Source: an uncultured Sphingomonadaceae bacterium
Lineage (GTDB): Bacteria; Pseudomonadota; Alphaproteobacteria; Sphingomonadales; Sphingomonadaceae
DNA length: 29,323 nucleotides
Assembly: GCA_938003725.1 (NCBI GenBank)
Contig: CALKXX010000024.1
Coordinates: forward strand, 1-29,323
Reading direction: 5' to 3'
Under the pieces are notes generated by a model that searched no databases, was not told the origin of the DNA, and saw nothing but the letters and a program-made list of their open reading frames with translations. Below, one piece after another: positions 1-7,189 of the stretch (position 1 is the stretch's first letter; each line of letters starts with the position of its first letter). The position numbers and the translations under genes are program-made.

Positions 1-269
1 ACGCTTTGTATTTCGTCGAGTGGGATATTAGCCGTCTGGAATGGCACTAGCCTTACAGACAATATATCTTCGCTCACCGTCGTCCGCAGTTTCATCGCAA
101 ATAGTAGCAGAGCAATGAGCAAAGTTGTCACAATCATTGGCAAAATAGCGGATTGTTTTTCACTATCCGAAATCAAAAACATAAGGGCAGCAAGGTTGAT
201 CAAGGCGACTAGAGCAATGGTGCCGCCTAACAATATGTCAGGAAATCTTTGTGTTTCTTGATAGGTCAT
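1..269 (-). CDS. Partial two-helix membrane protein (N-terminal part)
   Basis: The reverse strand is open from an ATG at 269 to the window edge (89 codons seen). It begins MTYQETQRFPDILL and contains two hydrophobic stretches, roughly residues 13-33 and 41-59, separated by a short charged linker (SDSEKQS). A soluble, mixed-charge segment follows. This pattern fits a small integral membrane protein with a cytoplasmic C-terminal part. The ATG overlaps the TGA of the upstream isomerase-like gene as ATGA, so translational coupling and membership of the same operon are likely. I do not recognise the family and the C-terminus is missing. Confidence 0.7.
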   Translation of the reverse strand, partial: MTYQETQRFPDILLGGTIALVALINLAALMFLISDSEKQSAILPMIVTTLLIALLLFAMKLRTTVSEDILSVRLVPFQTANIPLDEIQS

Positions 270-847
270 CGGCGCATCCTATCATCTGCAACTGTCCTGA
301 TCCACGGCAGGTGTTCCCGCCCCAAAAAAATCTGACCATCGATCAGATAAGTCGGTGTTTCAAAGACTTTCCGATCAAGAGCGTCATTGCGGATTGCATC
401 GAGCTGGCTTTCTGCAACTTCCCAATCGGGATCGTCATAGCCATTTGCTGTCAGCAATCGCGCTGCTGCTGATCTGTCATTCAGGTCGGCCTGATTGACC
501 CAGTAGGCCTCAAATGCCGACCTTACGAATGGAATCGGACTCGGACTCTCTTTCAAGGCTGTCAAGGCTTGCAAGGCGGCGTCCGAACCCGCTGGATCGT
601 CGGCAAATTCCATGTTGATCTCTTGCACCTTGGCATAATGCAAATGCGTGTTTCTTTGGGAAATCGCACGCACGCGGCGATGGCGTTCGCCGACGGTTTC
701 GTGCGGTTTCTCCGCCGGAATGATAAGGGCGCGGGAGGAAAAGGGCAGCCACCGGGCTTCGATGCCGGTTTCCTGAATCAGGGCCAAAGTCGGCTCCAGC
801 GCCAGATAGGACGCAGCTGATTTGAAATCGATGTAGATAGTCAGCAT
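266..847 (-). CDS. DsbA-fold 2-hydroxychromene-2-carboxylate isomerase/GST-kappa-like protein (copy 2)
   Basis: This 193-residue protein has the thioredoxin-fold layout of the HCCA isomerase/kappa-GST branch. The N-terminal strand is followed by a D-F-K-S motif, with Ser10 at the position that activates glutathione in this family. The C-terminal part has the cis-Pro region ETPTYLIDG followed by FLGREHLPWI. No CxxC is present, so disulfide exchange is unlikely. HCCA isomerases interconvert chromene carboxylates and benzalpyruvates in naphthalene-type pathways, but many members have unknown substrates. The start overlaps the end of a paralogous gene by 7 bases, and the stop overlaps the next gene as ATGA. 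Family assignment is good; substrate is unknown. Confidence 0.85.
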   Translation of the reverse strand: MLTIYIDFKSAASYLALEPTLALIQETGIEARWLPFSSRALIIPAEKPHETVGERHRRVRAISQRNTHLHYAKVQEINMEFADDPAGSDAALQALTALKESPSPIPFVRSAFEAYWVNQADLNDRSAAARLLTANGYDDPDWEVAESQLDAIRNDALDRKVFETPTYLIDGQIFLGREHLPWIRTVADDRMRR

Positions 848-1533
848 CGCGGCAAACCGTTTTCCGAGATTCCATAAGCGATATCGGGTGCAGGGCCTTT
901 ACGCCCCATCAGGTGCCAGCGCACATAGGGAAGATGCTCGCGGCCAAATAAAATTTCATCGCCGATAATATAGGTTGGCACACCGTAAATGCCCGATGGA
1001 TGCAATTGGGGTTGCAGGGCATCATGGATGGCGCGGCCTTCGCCTTGCTGAAAGGCATCAAAGCCATTGGGGTCGATACCGGCATCCTTCAGGCACGCCT
1101 CGATCACGTTTACATCTTCGATATCAAGCTCCCTGCGCCAAAAGGGAGGATAGACGATATTCAGATATGCTCCCATACGCTCCCGCGCGGTTTTTGCGGC
1201 CCAGATTATGCCGATATTCGCGATGGACGAGTCCCAGATTTTTTCAGTGCCCTTGAGCATCAACCCCTGTTTCTCCGCATAGCGGCGTGCATCGGCATAG
1301 CCATATTTCACTGCCGTCCATTGTGAAGAGCTGCGGGTGCTCTCCACCACCTTGCCCTTTTTCTTTTTCGCGGAGCCGAGATAGCTTGGTATATCGAGCG
1401 TCAGGGGCCGCCAATCAAAGTGCATCCCAAGCTCCGCCTCCAGCGCGAGCGTTGGGCGAATGGCGACAAAGGCATAGGGGCTTTTGACGTCTATATAGAC
1501 GATCAGCGGCGCATCACTTTCTAGGGCTTTCAA
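841..1533 (-). CDS. DsbA-fold 2-hydroxychromene-2-carboxylate isomerase/GST-kappa-like protein (copy 1)
   Basis: This 230-residue paralogue of the next gene carries the more canonical D-V-K-S-P-Y motif, with Ser18 as the predicted glutathione-activating residue. Its C-terminal module is GVPTYIIGDEILFGREHLPYV. It has a lysine-rich insertion (SAKKKKGK, near residue 55) and a longer C-terminal tail. The helical lid between strands is complete and the length is normal for the family. The gene begins 13 bases after the PhyH gene and overlaps its paralogue by 7 bases, so the three are very probably co-transcribed. The reaction is probably glutathione-dependent isomerisation or transfer, but no ring-cleavage genes lie nearby to define a pathway. 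Confidence 0.87.
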   Translation of the reverse strand: MKALESDAPLIVYIDVKSPYAFVAIRPTLALEAELGMHFDWRPLTLDIPSYLGSAKKKKGKVVESTRSSSQWTAVKYGYADARRYAEKQGLMLKGTEKIWDSSIANIGIIWAAKTARERMGAYLNIVYPPFWRRELDIEDVNVIEACLKDAGIDPNGFDAFQQGEGRAIHDALQPQLHPSGIYGVPTYIIGDEILFGREHLPYVRWHLMGRKGPAPDIAYGISENGLPRC

Positions 1534-1546
1534 CGGGCGTTCCCGG

Positions 1547-2434
1547 TCACGATGCCGGTGTCAGCTTTTTGCCAGGATGCATTCCGTCGACATAGCCCAT
1601 AAACGGTTCATGGATGGAATAGCCGAGCAACTCCTGTGCACGCGGGGGTAAGGCCGCGGCCTTTTCGGGCGGTACAGCCAACAACATCGTCTCCAGCGGC
1701 CGCATCCAGCCAGGGCAATATTGCGGGGTTACGATCAGGCGCGAAGCGTCGGACTTATTTGCACCGCCGCGGTGCCACAGTGTCCCTTTTGCGATCATCA
1801 AGGAACCGGCCGGCATGACGGCCTTCACTGCATCGGGATGGAAGCCGGGATCGCGCTCTTGGTCGCCTTTATCCGTGTTGAGGAAATCGGACGCGCTATT
1901 GGCACCATCTGGTCTGCGGTCATCCCATAAATGGCTGCCGGGAATGACCTCGGTTGCGCCATTATCTTCAGTCATCGGGTCAATCGACCAGAATGTGCTG
2001 ACGCCCAGTGCCTTGCGCGGAAAGGGCTGACGGCAATGATCATCATCAATATGCCATGGTTGTACCGTTTCGCCCGGATGGAGATTGATGGCCAGACAGG
2101 CGGATAGCAAACAGGTTTTGCCCAGTTCCTTCTCGGCAAAGGCCAGCTGCAAAGGATGCGTTACCAGGTCCGCAAATATCGGATGCTTGCCAAGCATGGC
2201 ATAGATACGGTTGGATTCCGTACCTTCAAAAACATTGCGCCCGCGAATATTGCTTTCGAGAAAGGGTCGCAGCGCCGCGTGGTGCTTTTCGACTTGTTCA
2301 GGCGGCATGATGGCCGGGAAAATAACATAGCCGTCCCGCTCATATTCCTGCCAGCATTCTTCAAAGCTGCGGCCCCCCAGATAGGGAGCCAAGACCGTTT
2401 CAGTCGTATCGGTTTTTTGTGTAGCCATCGCCAT
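1547..2434 (-). CDS. Phytanoyl-CoA dioxygenase (PhyH) family protein
   Basis: This is an Fe(II)/2-oxoglutarate-dependent oxygenase of the PhyH type. With the start at 2434 the protein has 295 residues. The metal triad is visible as the HxD pair H128/D130 (WHIDDDH) and distal H221 (LWHRGG). R232 follows as the probable 2-oxoglutarate-binding arginine. A longer reading from 2548 would add 38 residues of unlikely composition and overlap the VOC gene, so I prefer MAMATQK; the ATG at 2428 is an alternative. No strong ribosome site is seen at either. Family members hydroxylate lipids, acyl-CoAs or specialised metabolites; the substrate here cannot be read. The gene heads a tight group with two isomerase-like genes. 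Confidence 0.88.
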   Translation of the reverse strand: MAMATQKTDTTETVLAPYLGGRSFEECWQEYERDGYVIFPAIMPPEQVEKHHAALRPFLESNIRGRNVFEGTESNRIYAMLGKHPIFADLVTHPLQLAFAEKELGKTCLLSACLAINLHPGETVQPWHIDDDHCRQPFPRKALGVSTFWSIDPMTEDNGATEVIPGSHLWDDRRPDGANSASDFLNTDKGDQERDPGFHPDAVKAVMPAGSLMIAKGTLWHRGGANKSDASRLIVTPQYCPGWMRPLETMLLAVPPEKAAALPPRAQELLGYSIHEPFMGYVDGMHPGKKLTPAS

Positions 2435-2523
2435 AATATGGCAGAATATAGGACATCGCGCAACGCCGGGCCTGACGCTACGGCTTGGCGTAAGTTGACG
2501 ATAGGGCGCTGCTATCGAACCAT

Positions 2524-2913
2524 TTAGTGGCGTTCGATCAGGTCCCATTTATTGCCGAAAGGATCGCGCCACTTGACGACCTTGCCATAGCTTTCGGTGC
2601 GCGGATCTTCGAGTAGATCGATACCGGCTTGCTCCATGATCGCGATGTCGCCATCAAAATCATAGGTTTCTAGGAACAGGAAGACCCGGTTTCCCGCTTG
2701 CTCACCGATAACTTCTTCTTGTGCCTCGTTGCTCGCCTTTGCCAGTAACAGCCGTGTTTCCGTGCTGCCGGGCGGAGCGACCAATACCCAGCGCTTGTCT
2801 TCGGAAATTTCGGTATCCTCTATCAGTTCAAAACCCATCAGGCCGACATAGAAATCGATTCCCTGATCATAGTCGGGGACGATCAGCGTTACAGCGGCAA
2901 TAAACTGGGTCAT
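2524..2913 (-). CDS. VOC (glyoxalase/bleomycin-resistance fold) protein
   Basis: This 129-residue single-domain VOC protein begins MTQFIAAVTLIVPDYDQGIDFY. It shows the usual features: an N-terminal strand followed by YDQGIDFYVGLMGFEL, an E in the FLFLET strand, and the closing DPFGNKWDLIERH. VOC proteins bind a divalent metal and catalyse isomerisation, epimerisation, dioxygenation or drug binding; the specific activity is not readable. The longer reading up to 3021 would run through the tRNA-Trp gene, so it is rejected. AGGGAT lies just upstream of the ATG at 2913. The gene begins 28 bases after the tRNA and may share its promoter. Confidence 0.88.
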   Translation of the reverse strand: MTQFIAAVTLIVPDYDQGIDFYVGLMGFELIEDTEISEDKRWVLVAPPGSTETRLLLAKASNEAQEEVIGEQAGNRVFLFLETYDFDGDIAIMEQAGIDLLEDPRTESYGKVVKWRDPFGNKWDLIERH

Positions 2914-2941
2914 ATCATCCCTGTTAACGAAATCGAAAAAA

Positions 2942-3017
2942 TGGCAGGGGCGCACGGGATCGAACCGTGGGCCTTCGGTTTTGGAGACCGACGCTCTACC
3001 ATCTGAGCTACACCCCT
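2942..3017 (-). tRNA. tRNA-Trp (anticodon CCA)
   Basis: Reading the reverse strand from 3017 gives a full cloverleaf. The acceptor arm AGGGGTG pairs with CGCCCCT. The D-arm is GTAGCTCAGATGGTAGAGC, the anticodon stem is TCGGT/ACCGA with loop CTCCAAA (anticodon CCA), and the T-arm contains GGTTCGATCC. Discriminator G and a genome-encoded CCA follow (2942-2945). Six T residues come directly after CCA on this strand and could assist termination. The next gene downstream is a VOC gene, not secE-nusG. Confidence 0.97.
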
Positions 3018-3033
3018 GCACAAGCCAATAGTT

Positions 3034-3071
3034 TTGGCTGATGCGCGCGCATTAGCGCCATGATCAGCCAA
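3034..3071. repeat. 9-bp inverted repeat upstream of tRNA-Trp
   Basis: TTGGCTGAT (3034-3042) and ATCAGCCAA (3063-3071) are perfect complements around a 20-base, GC-rich loop that itself contains GCGC-ATTA-GCGC. A third element, AGCCAA at 3023-3028, can pair alternatively with TTGGCT at 3034-3039. The element lies 16 bases upstream of the tRNA-Trp 5' end, where its promoter or leader should be. It could be an operator, a processing signal or a leader hairpin. The rest of the 3018-3308 gap holds nothing else I can support. Confidence 0.5.
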
Positions 3072-3308
3072 GGGCAAGCGAGATTCTTCATTATCCCCGC
3101 ATTCCGGCACGTCCCGGGAACATGGTTAAATTTCACCGAATAGCTGTTTACCGAGCGAGCAAACCAGCGGTTTACCCGCAGGGCCGACAACCGGTTTCGC
3201 AGACATGATTTCCTTCGACCGAACATGAGGAACAGTATTCCGGGCGTAGCTTAAACGGAAGAAATGGTGTTGGCGCTGGGGTCTCACATACTCAGGAGAA
3301 AAAGAAAG

Positions 3309-3680
3309 ATGACTGGTTTACTTACCCAAAAACCGACGAATACGCCGAACAAAATTCACTATGCATTCGCGGCAGAGGAGGACCGCTGCGCAGAACGACA
3401 CAAGGTTGCGATACCTGCCCGTTTGCGTTTTTCATGTGCCAGCAGCTTTACCGTGGAGGTGAGGGATTTATCCCTTGCCGGCTTCGGGTGCGACGCTTTG
3501 CTGACCATGCATCCCGGAACGCGCTGTTGGTTGACGCTTCCTGGACTGGGTGCGTTGGAAGCAGAAACGGTCCGCAACGATGATCGCGGCTTGGGCTGTG
3601 CCTTTTCAAGTCTGATGAGTCCGGCAGTTGTTGATCGTTTTGTGGCAAAATATCCCCGGAAGGATATCGAGCGAGTCTAG
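3309..3680 (+). CDS. PilZ-domain c-di-GMP-binding protein
   Basis: This 123-residue protein is essentially one PilZ domain. The RxxxR motif is present as RCAER, about 27 residues in. The second motif D-x-S-x-x-G is present as DLSLAGFG. Both c-di-GMP-contacting motifs are therefore intact, and a YcgR-like beta barrel follows. The start at 3309 is chosen because AGGAGA at 3294-3299 lies 9 bases upstream; a longer reading from 3264 lacks such a site. Single-domain PilZ proteins act as c-di-GMP-responsive adaptors of motility, polysaccharide secretion or the cell cycle; the partner is unknown. It is monocistronic, with its own terminator immediately downstream. Confidence 0.9.
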   Translation: MTGLLTQKPTNTPNKIHYAFAAEEDRCAERHKVAIPARLRFSCASSFTVEVRDLSLAGFGCDALLTMHPGTRCWLTLPGLGALEAETVRNDDRGLGCAFSSLMSPAVVDRFVAKYPRKDIERV

Positions 3681-3693
3681 ATAGCTTTCACAA

Positions 3694-3769
3694 AAGCGGC
3701 GCTGTCCAATCCAATTTTCCGATTACTGGTCTCTTCGGTAAAATTGATTGGGCGGTGCCGCTTATTTTT
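3694..3769. terminator. Bidirectional intrinsic terminator between PilZ and Rieske genes
   Basis: AAGCGGC (3694-3700) pairs with GCCGCTT (3757-3763). The stem continues inward through CCAATC/GATTGG and AATTTT/AAAATT with a mismatched segment and one bulged C, leaving a loop of about 20 bases. ATTTTTA follows on the plus strand and TTTTGTG on the minus strand. The convergent PilZ and Rieske genes therefore probably share it. It ends two bases before the last codon of the Rieske gene. Confidence 0.8.
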
Positions 3770-3770
3770 A

Positions 3771-5006
3771 TCATTCAGCGGCTTCCAATTGAACATGTTC
3801 GGCTTCGGCTGAAAAAATCTGTTTCAGGTCCGCATCATCGGCTTCGATCAACCGATCTACCCACTTGTGAAATACCTGTCCGCCGCCTTCGTTGCGTCCA
3901 AACCAGACCTTGTCCAGCAATCCGGATTGCAGTGATTCGTGCTGACGTTTTCCGGTTTTATAGTCTTCTTCTGCGACCACGGTTTCCAGAAATGCAAATT
4001 GTTCATCCGCACCTTTGCGCACAGCAGCATCGGTTGGTTCGTGCTCCATGACATAAAATTGGGTGGTATAGCTTTCACCGACAGTCTTGCCTGGGAATAA
4101 TTGCGAGATCATCGCGCCGCGCCCGCCGCCGCCATAGAAGCTGGCGATCGAGATATGCGGAAAGATCGTCCATACGCCCTGCAACAAAGCGTCGATTGGC
4201 CAATCATTTTCCGAAACCTGTGTCAGGTCGATTTGTTCATCGCTGCCGGTTTTTTGAACGAATTTGGAGGGCGAGGATAATCGTTGATGTGGCCCCCATG
4301 CAAAATAATTGGCCTGGTTGAAAAAATCAGCACCGAATGTGTCTTTGTGCAATACCGGAAGATGATAGAAATCCAGATAGCCGTCATAAGCGGTCTTCCA
4401 ATTGGGTCCGGGAATTGTCCGTTGATCAAACAGGTGCCAACTATCAAAACCGAAATGGCTTAGCAGCTCATCATAGCCGCAAAGATAGGATTCAATGTCG
4501 AGCGTGCTATCAGGGTCCAATGTCGCCCAGATAAGTCCGGCCCGTTCCAGCGTCGGGAATTTTTTGAGGCAAAATTGCGCTTTGTCAACCGTGCCGAAAT
4601 CCTTGGGTGAGGCGACCGCGAGCAGATCACCGTCATTCTTGAACGTCCAGCCATGATAGCCACAGGTAAAGCGCGATGCCTTTCCTGATCCGGCTGCAAC
4701 CGGATTGCCGCGATGGGTGCAGCTGTTCAAAAAAGCTTGCGCGGTGCCATCTTTTTGCCGGGTGATTAGGACCGGAATGCCGGCCATCTCCATGGCTTTG
4801 TAACAGCCCGGTTCGGGAAGCTCACAGGACGGCGCCATCATCAGCGGCAATTGCTTGAAGATTTTTTCTTTCTCCAATTCGAAACGCGCTTCGTCGGTAT
4901 AGTCGGATGAGGGGACCGCAACGACCTCATCCACCAATTCCATAGTGCCTGCTTCGCCATGTTCGACCAGTGTTCGGGTCATTTCCACCAATTTTTGCCG
5001 CGACAT
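3771..5006 (-). CDS. Rieske non-heme iron aromatic ring-hydroxylating oxygenase, alpha subunit type
   Basis: This 411-residue oxygenase component is intact. The Rieske [2Fe-2S] ligands are C96-x-H98 and C115-x2-H118. The catalytic domain has the bridging D212, the iron ligands H215 and H220 (DFYHLPVLH) and the carboxylate ligand D348 (VAEEDYK). The ATG at 5006 follows AGGAGAG closely. No beta subunit, ferredoxin or reductase gene is nearby, so the enzyme is probably a homo-oligomeric alpha-only type using electron carriers encoded elsewhere. Substrates of such proteins include aromatics, sterols and quaternary amines; I cannot choose among them. It stands 52 bases downstream of the ybaN-type gene end on the opposite reading side and has no clear partner. 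Confidence 0.9.
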   Translation of the reverse strand: MSRQKLVEMTRTLVEHGEAGTMELVDEVVAVPSSDYTDEARFELEKEKIFKQLPLMMAPSCELPEPGCYKAMEMAGIPVLITRQKDGTAQAFLNSCTHRGNPVAAGSGKASRFTCGYHGWTFKNDGDLLAVASPKDFGTVDKAQFCLKKFPTLERAGLIWATLDPDSTLDIESYLCGYDELLSHFGFDSWHLFDQRTIPGPNWKTAYDGYLDFYHLPVLHKDTFGADFFNQANYFAWGPHQRLSSPSKFVQKTGSDEQIDLTQVSENDWPIDALLQGVWTIFPHISIASFYGGGGRGAMISQLFPGKTVGESYTTQFYVMEHEPTDAAVRKGADEQFAFLETVVAEEDYKTGKRQHESLQSGLLDKVWFGRNEGGGQVFHKWVDRLIEADDADLKQIFSAEAEHVQLEAAE

Positions 5007-5058
5007 TTTTCTCTCCTGAATTTGAGCGACAGAATATCACAAAGATGCGCTGCCGAAA

Positions 5059-5532
5059 CTATTCTTTGTGCGAAGGCGGGCCTTTGGCCGACGAGTCGGT
5101 ACTATCGGGAAATTCGGGCCAAATTGGCGGTGCTTTCTCGATTTCACCGCTGGCCTCTATGGCATTTTCCGCAGGGAGTTTTGGTTCGGCCCTTGTCCAT
5201 ATCCATGTCCCGCCAATCAGAGCCGCCGCCATTGGAATAAGGTTCCATGGCAGTTCGACAAAGACAAGCGCGATAATCACGCTGACGCTAAACGCTACCA
5301 AAGCAGCACGCTTGCCCTTTTTCGTAATCGCCCGACCTTCGCGCCAATTCATGATATGCGGGCCGAAACTTTCATGTTCCACAAGCCAAGCTTCCAGACG
5401 CGGTGAACTGCGTGCAAAACAAAAAGCTGCGAGAATCACAAATGGGACGGTTGGCAACAGCGGCAGAATGATGCCGATTGCCCCCAGTCCAAGCGCAGTT
5501 AGGCCTGCCAAAAGATAAAGGTGCCGCTTCAT
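5059..5532 (-). CDS. YbaN/DUF454 family inner-membrane protein
   Basis: This 157-residue protein has a first hydrophobic segment (residues 4-22), the family signature LPLLPTVPFVILAAFCFARSSP, then WLVEHESFGPHIMNWREGRAI. A pair of helices follows (about 77-110). That order defines the YbaN family (DUF454). The C-terminal 40 residues are polar, acidic and poorly conserved. Its function is unknown in the family. The gene lies between nhaA (38 bases upstream) and the Rieske gene, all leftward. No clear ribosome site is seen before the ATG. Confidence 0.88.
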   Translation of the reverse strand: MKRHLYLLAGLTALGLGAIGIILPLLPTVPFVILAAFCFARSSPRLEAWLVEHESFGPHIMNWREGRAITKKGKRAALVAFSVSVIIALVFVELPWNLIPMAAALIGGTWIWTRAEPKLPAENAIEASGEIEKAPPIWPEFPDSTDSSAKGPPSHKE

Positions 5533-5570
5533 GCTGTTACATTAGCATGATGCGGTGGTTTTATCTCAAG

Positions 5571-6770
5571 CTAATTTGGCCGCCGGTGCCTTTGTGCTTT
5601 CCGCTCGGGTGAGGGAGCAAAGCGCAGAAGGCAATATCCCAGGACGCCGGACACCAATGATCCGCTAATCACGCCCAGCTTTACGGTTTCAATTTGGGCC
5701 GGATCAACAAAGGCCAGATTGCCGATGAACAGGCTCATGGTAAAACCAATCCCGGTCAAACAGGCGAGCCCATATAGCTGCATCCAGCTGACCCCTTCGG
5801 GTCGTTGCACCAGGCCGGTCTTGGCTGCCAACAGCATGAAGCCGAACACGCCGATCTGTTTGCCGACCACAAGCCCAGCCGCAATACCAAAGGCCAGAGG
5901 AGCCATAAGGTCACTGACCTGAATGCCCGCCAGGGAAACGCCGGCATTGGCAAAGGCAAATATTGGTAGCACCAGAAATGCTGTCCACGGGTGCAAGATA
6001 TGCTCCAGATGCTTGAGCGGTGAGCTGCCGTCCTTTGCCGACAGCGGGATGGCAAGGGCGGCAATCACGCCCGCCAGCGTTGCATGTACCCCGGATTTCA
6101 GCACACAGATCCACAGGAAGGTGCCGACGAGAATATAGGGCGCGACCCGGACGACGCCCAATCTGTTCATCGCAATCAATGCAACCGTACCAACGCCTGC
6201 GAGCATCAAGGATGTGGCCGAGACATCTGCCGTGTAAAACAGCGCGATGATAATGATAGCGCCAATGTCATCGATAATGGCAATGGCGAGCAACAGGATT
6301 TTAAGGCTGAGCGGTGCGTGTTTGCCCAGCAACGCCAAGACGCCGAGTGCAAAGGCAATATCGGTTGCGGCCGGGATGGCCCAACCGTTCAGATTCTCCG
6401 GCGAACCCATGTTTATCCAGACAAAGATCGCGGCCGGAATAGCCATGCCGCCGAGGGCTGCTACTACCGGCAGGGAAGCCTGTTGCAATGTCGATAGCTG
6501 ACCTTCGACAATTTCACGTTTTACTTCCAGTCCAACCAGAAAAAAGAAGATCGCCATCAATCCGTCATTGATCCAAAGCGACAGGGGCTTGGCGATTTCC
6601 AATGCGCCAAACTGTATCTCAACCGGGATATTCACGAACGCCAGATAAGCAGGATTAAGCGCGCTGTTCACCGCAATCATGGCGGCGACAGCGGCCAAAA
6701 ACAGTACGATCCCGGCGCTGGTCTCCTGTTTAATAAATTCGCGGAGGGCGGTCTTTACATTCGCTACCAT
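5571..6770 (-). CDS. nhaA: Na+/H+ antiporter NhaA
   Basis: This electroneutral-looking helix bundle is the NhaA antiporter, which exports Na+ (or Li+) in exchange for protons at the inner membrane. Diagnostic signatures are LVGLEVKREIVEGQL, the unwound-helix TDIAFALGVLALLG (T136-D137) and the ion-binding pair D167-D168 in AIIDDIGA. About 12 hydrophobic segments are present. Its 399 residues compare with about 388 in Escherichia coli. I place the start at ATG 6770, with GGAAG 8 bases upstream; a TTG at 6785 in frame is the alternative and contains that site. It follows ydcH on the same strand after a terminator-like hairpin. No nhaR-type regulator is adjacent. Confidence 0.95.
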   Translation of the reverse strand: MVANVKTALREFIKQETSAGIVLFLAAVAAMIAVNSALNPAYLAFVNIPVEIQFGALEIAKPLSLWINDGLMAIFFFLVGLEVKREIVEGQLSTLQQASLPVVAALGGMAIPAAIFVWINMGSPENLNGWAIPAATDIAFALGVLALLGKHAPLSLKILLLAIAIIDDIGAIIIIALFYTADVSATSLMLAGVGTVALIAMNRLGVVRVAPYILVGTFLWICVLKSGVHATLAGVIAALAIPLSAKDGSSPLKHLEHILHPWTAFLVLPIFAFANAGVSLAGIQVSDLMAPLAFGIAAGLVVGKQIGVFGFMLLAAKTGLVQRPEGVSWMQLYGLACLTGIGFTMSLFIGNLAFVDPAQIETVKLGVISGSLVSGVLGYCLLRFAPSPERKAQRHRRPN

Positions 6771-6823
6771 TGGGTGGTCTTCCAAAATTGGAAATTGAGC
6801 TGGGTGTCGTCAAATAGAAAAAT

Positions 6824-6857
6824 GGGGCGGCTAGCGATTGAGGAATGCTGCCGCCCC
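6824..6857 (-). terminator. Intrinsic terminator between ydcH-like gene and nhaA
   Basis: GGGGCGGC (6824-6831) and GCCGCCCC (6850-6857) form a perfect 8-bp GC-rich stem with an 18-base loop. On the reverse strand ATTTTTCTA follows, so the leftward YdcH transcript probably ends here and nhaA needs its own promoter downstream. A G-rich run (6861-6873) sits just outside the stem. Confidence 0.7.
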
Positions 6858-6885
6858 GAGGGAGGTATGGGGGAGTAAAACTAAG

Positions 6886-7065
6886 TCAAGCCGGTTGTCG
6901 TGCGGTCTGTCCGGCCGATTGTCGGCCTATGTGTTGGATGCGGTCCTTCAGCAACAACCGAAGCTTCTTAAGCTGGCGCACGTTATGCGCGCTTTTCGGC
7001 GCCTTTTTGATTTGCGTATCCAACCTGCGATGTTTGCGGATCAGGCTGTTCAGATAATCGTTCAT
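6886..7065 (-). CDS. YdcH family (DUF465) small helical protein
   Basis: This 59-residue basic protein begins MNDYLNSLIRKHRRLDTQI and continues with LKKLRLLLKDRIQHI, the conserved helix-turn-helix hairpin of the DUF465/YdcH family. The start at 7065 is set by GAGGAAG, 7-8 bases upstream. An upstream in-frame ATG at 7134 lacks that support. Members are abundant small coiled-coil proteins in proteobacteria without an agreed function. The gene diverges from the OxyR-like regulator, whose operator region it faces. Confidence 0.85.
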   Translation of the reverse strand: MNDYLNSLIRKHRRLDTQIKKAPKSAHNVRQLKKLRLLLKDRIQHIGRQSAGQTARQPA

Positions 7066-7121
7066 TGGGCGCTTCCTCTCCTGTCGTTGTGCATCGTTGG
7101 ATGGGATATGGCAAAAATATC

Positions 7122-7150
7122 TTGATATATCCAATCGAATAAGAAATAGT
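7122..7150 (+). promoter_or_regulatory. Candidate sigma-70 promoter of the OxyR-like gene
   Basis: TTGATA (7122-7127) and AATAGT (7145-7150) are separated by exactly 17 bases, and the regulator's start codon is at 7190. The -35 matches the consensus at five positions and the -10 at four. The -10 overlaps the first ATAG of the operator. This is inferred from spacing only. Confidence 0.4.
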
Positions 7151-7171
7151 TATTTGATAGATAGTTTCTAT
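7146..7171 (+). promoter_or_regulatory. OxyR-type operator (ATAG-N7-ATAG-N7-CTAT)
   Basis: ATAG occurs at 7146-7149 and 7157-7160 and CTAT at 7168-7171, each 11 bases apart. The second and third form ATAG-N7-CTAT, the half-operator described for OxyR (consensus ATAGntnnnanCTAT). It overlaps the probable promoter and ends 18 bases before the regulator's ATG, which suits autoregulation. Confidence 0.55.
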
Positions 7172-7189
7172 TAACGAAAGAGAACATGC

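Noticed and set aside
2914..3021. N-terminal extension of the VOC gene
   Set aside because: The extension would translate the tRNA-Trp gene; the internal ATG at 2913 has the ribosome site.
3122..3208. A 28-codon rightward frame beginning MVKFHRIAVYR
   Set aside because: It is short, has only a weak CGGGAAC before the ATG and no recognisable domain. I keep it out of the feature list.
3242..3275. tRNA-like 5' start (GGGCGTAGCTTAAACGG)
   Set aside because: No matching acceptor 3' arm, anticodon stem or T-loop follows, so it is not a tRNA gene.
4970..5518. 182-codon open frame opposite the YbaN-type and Rieske genes
   Set aside because: The reverse strand has two clear gene products here, and this frame has no recognisable motif.
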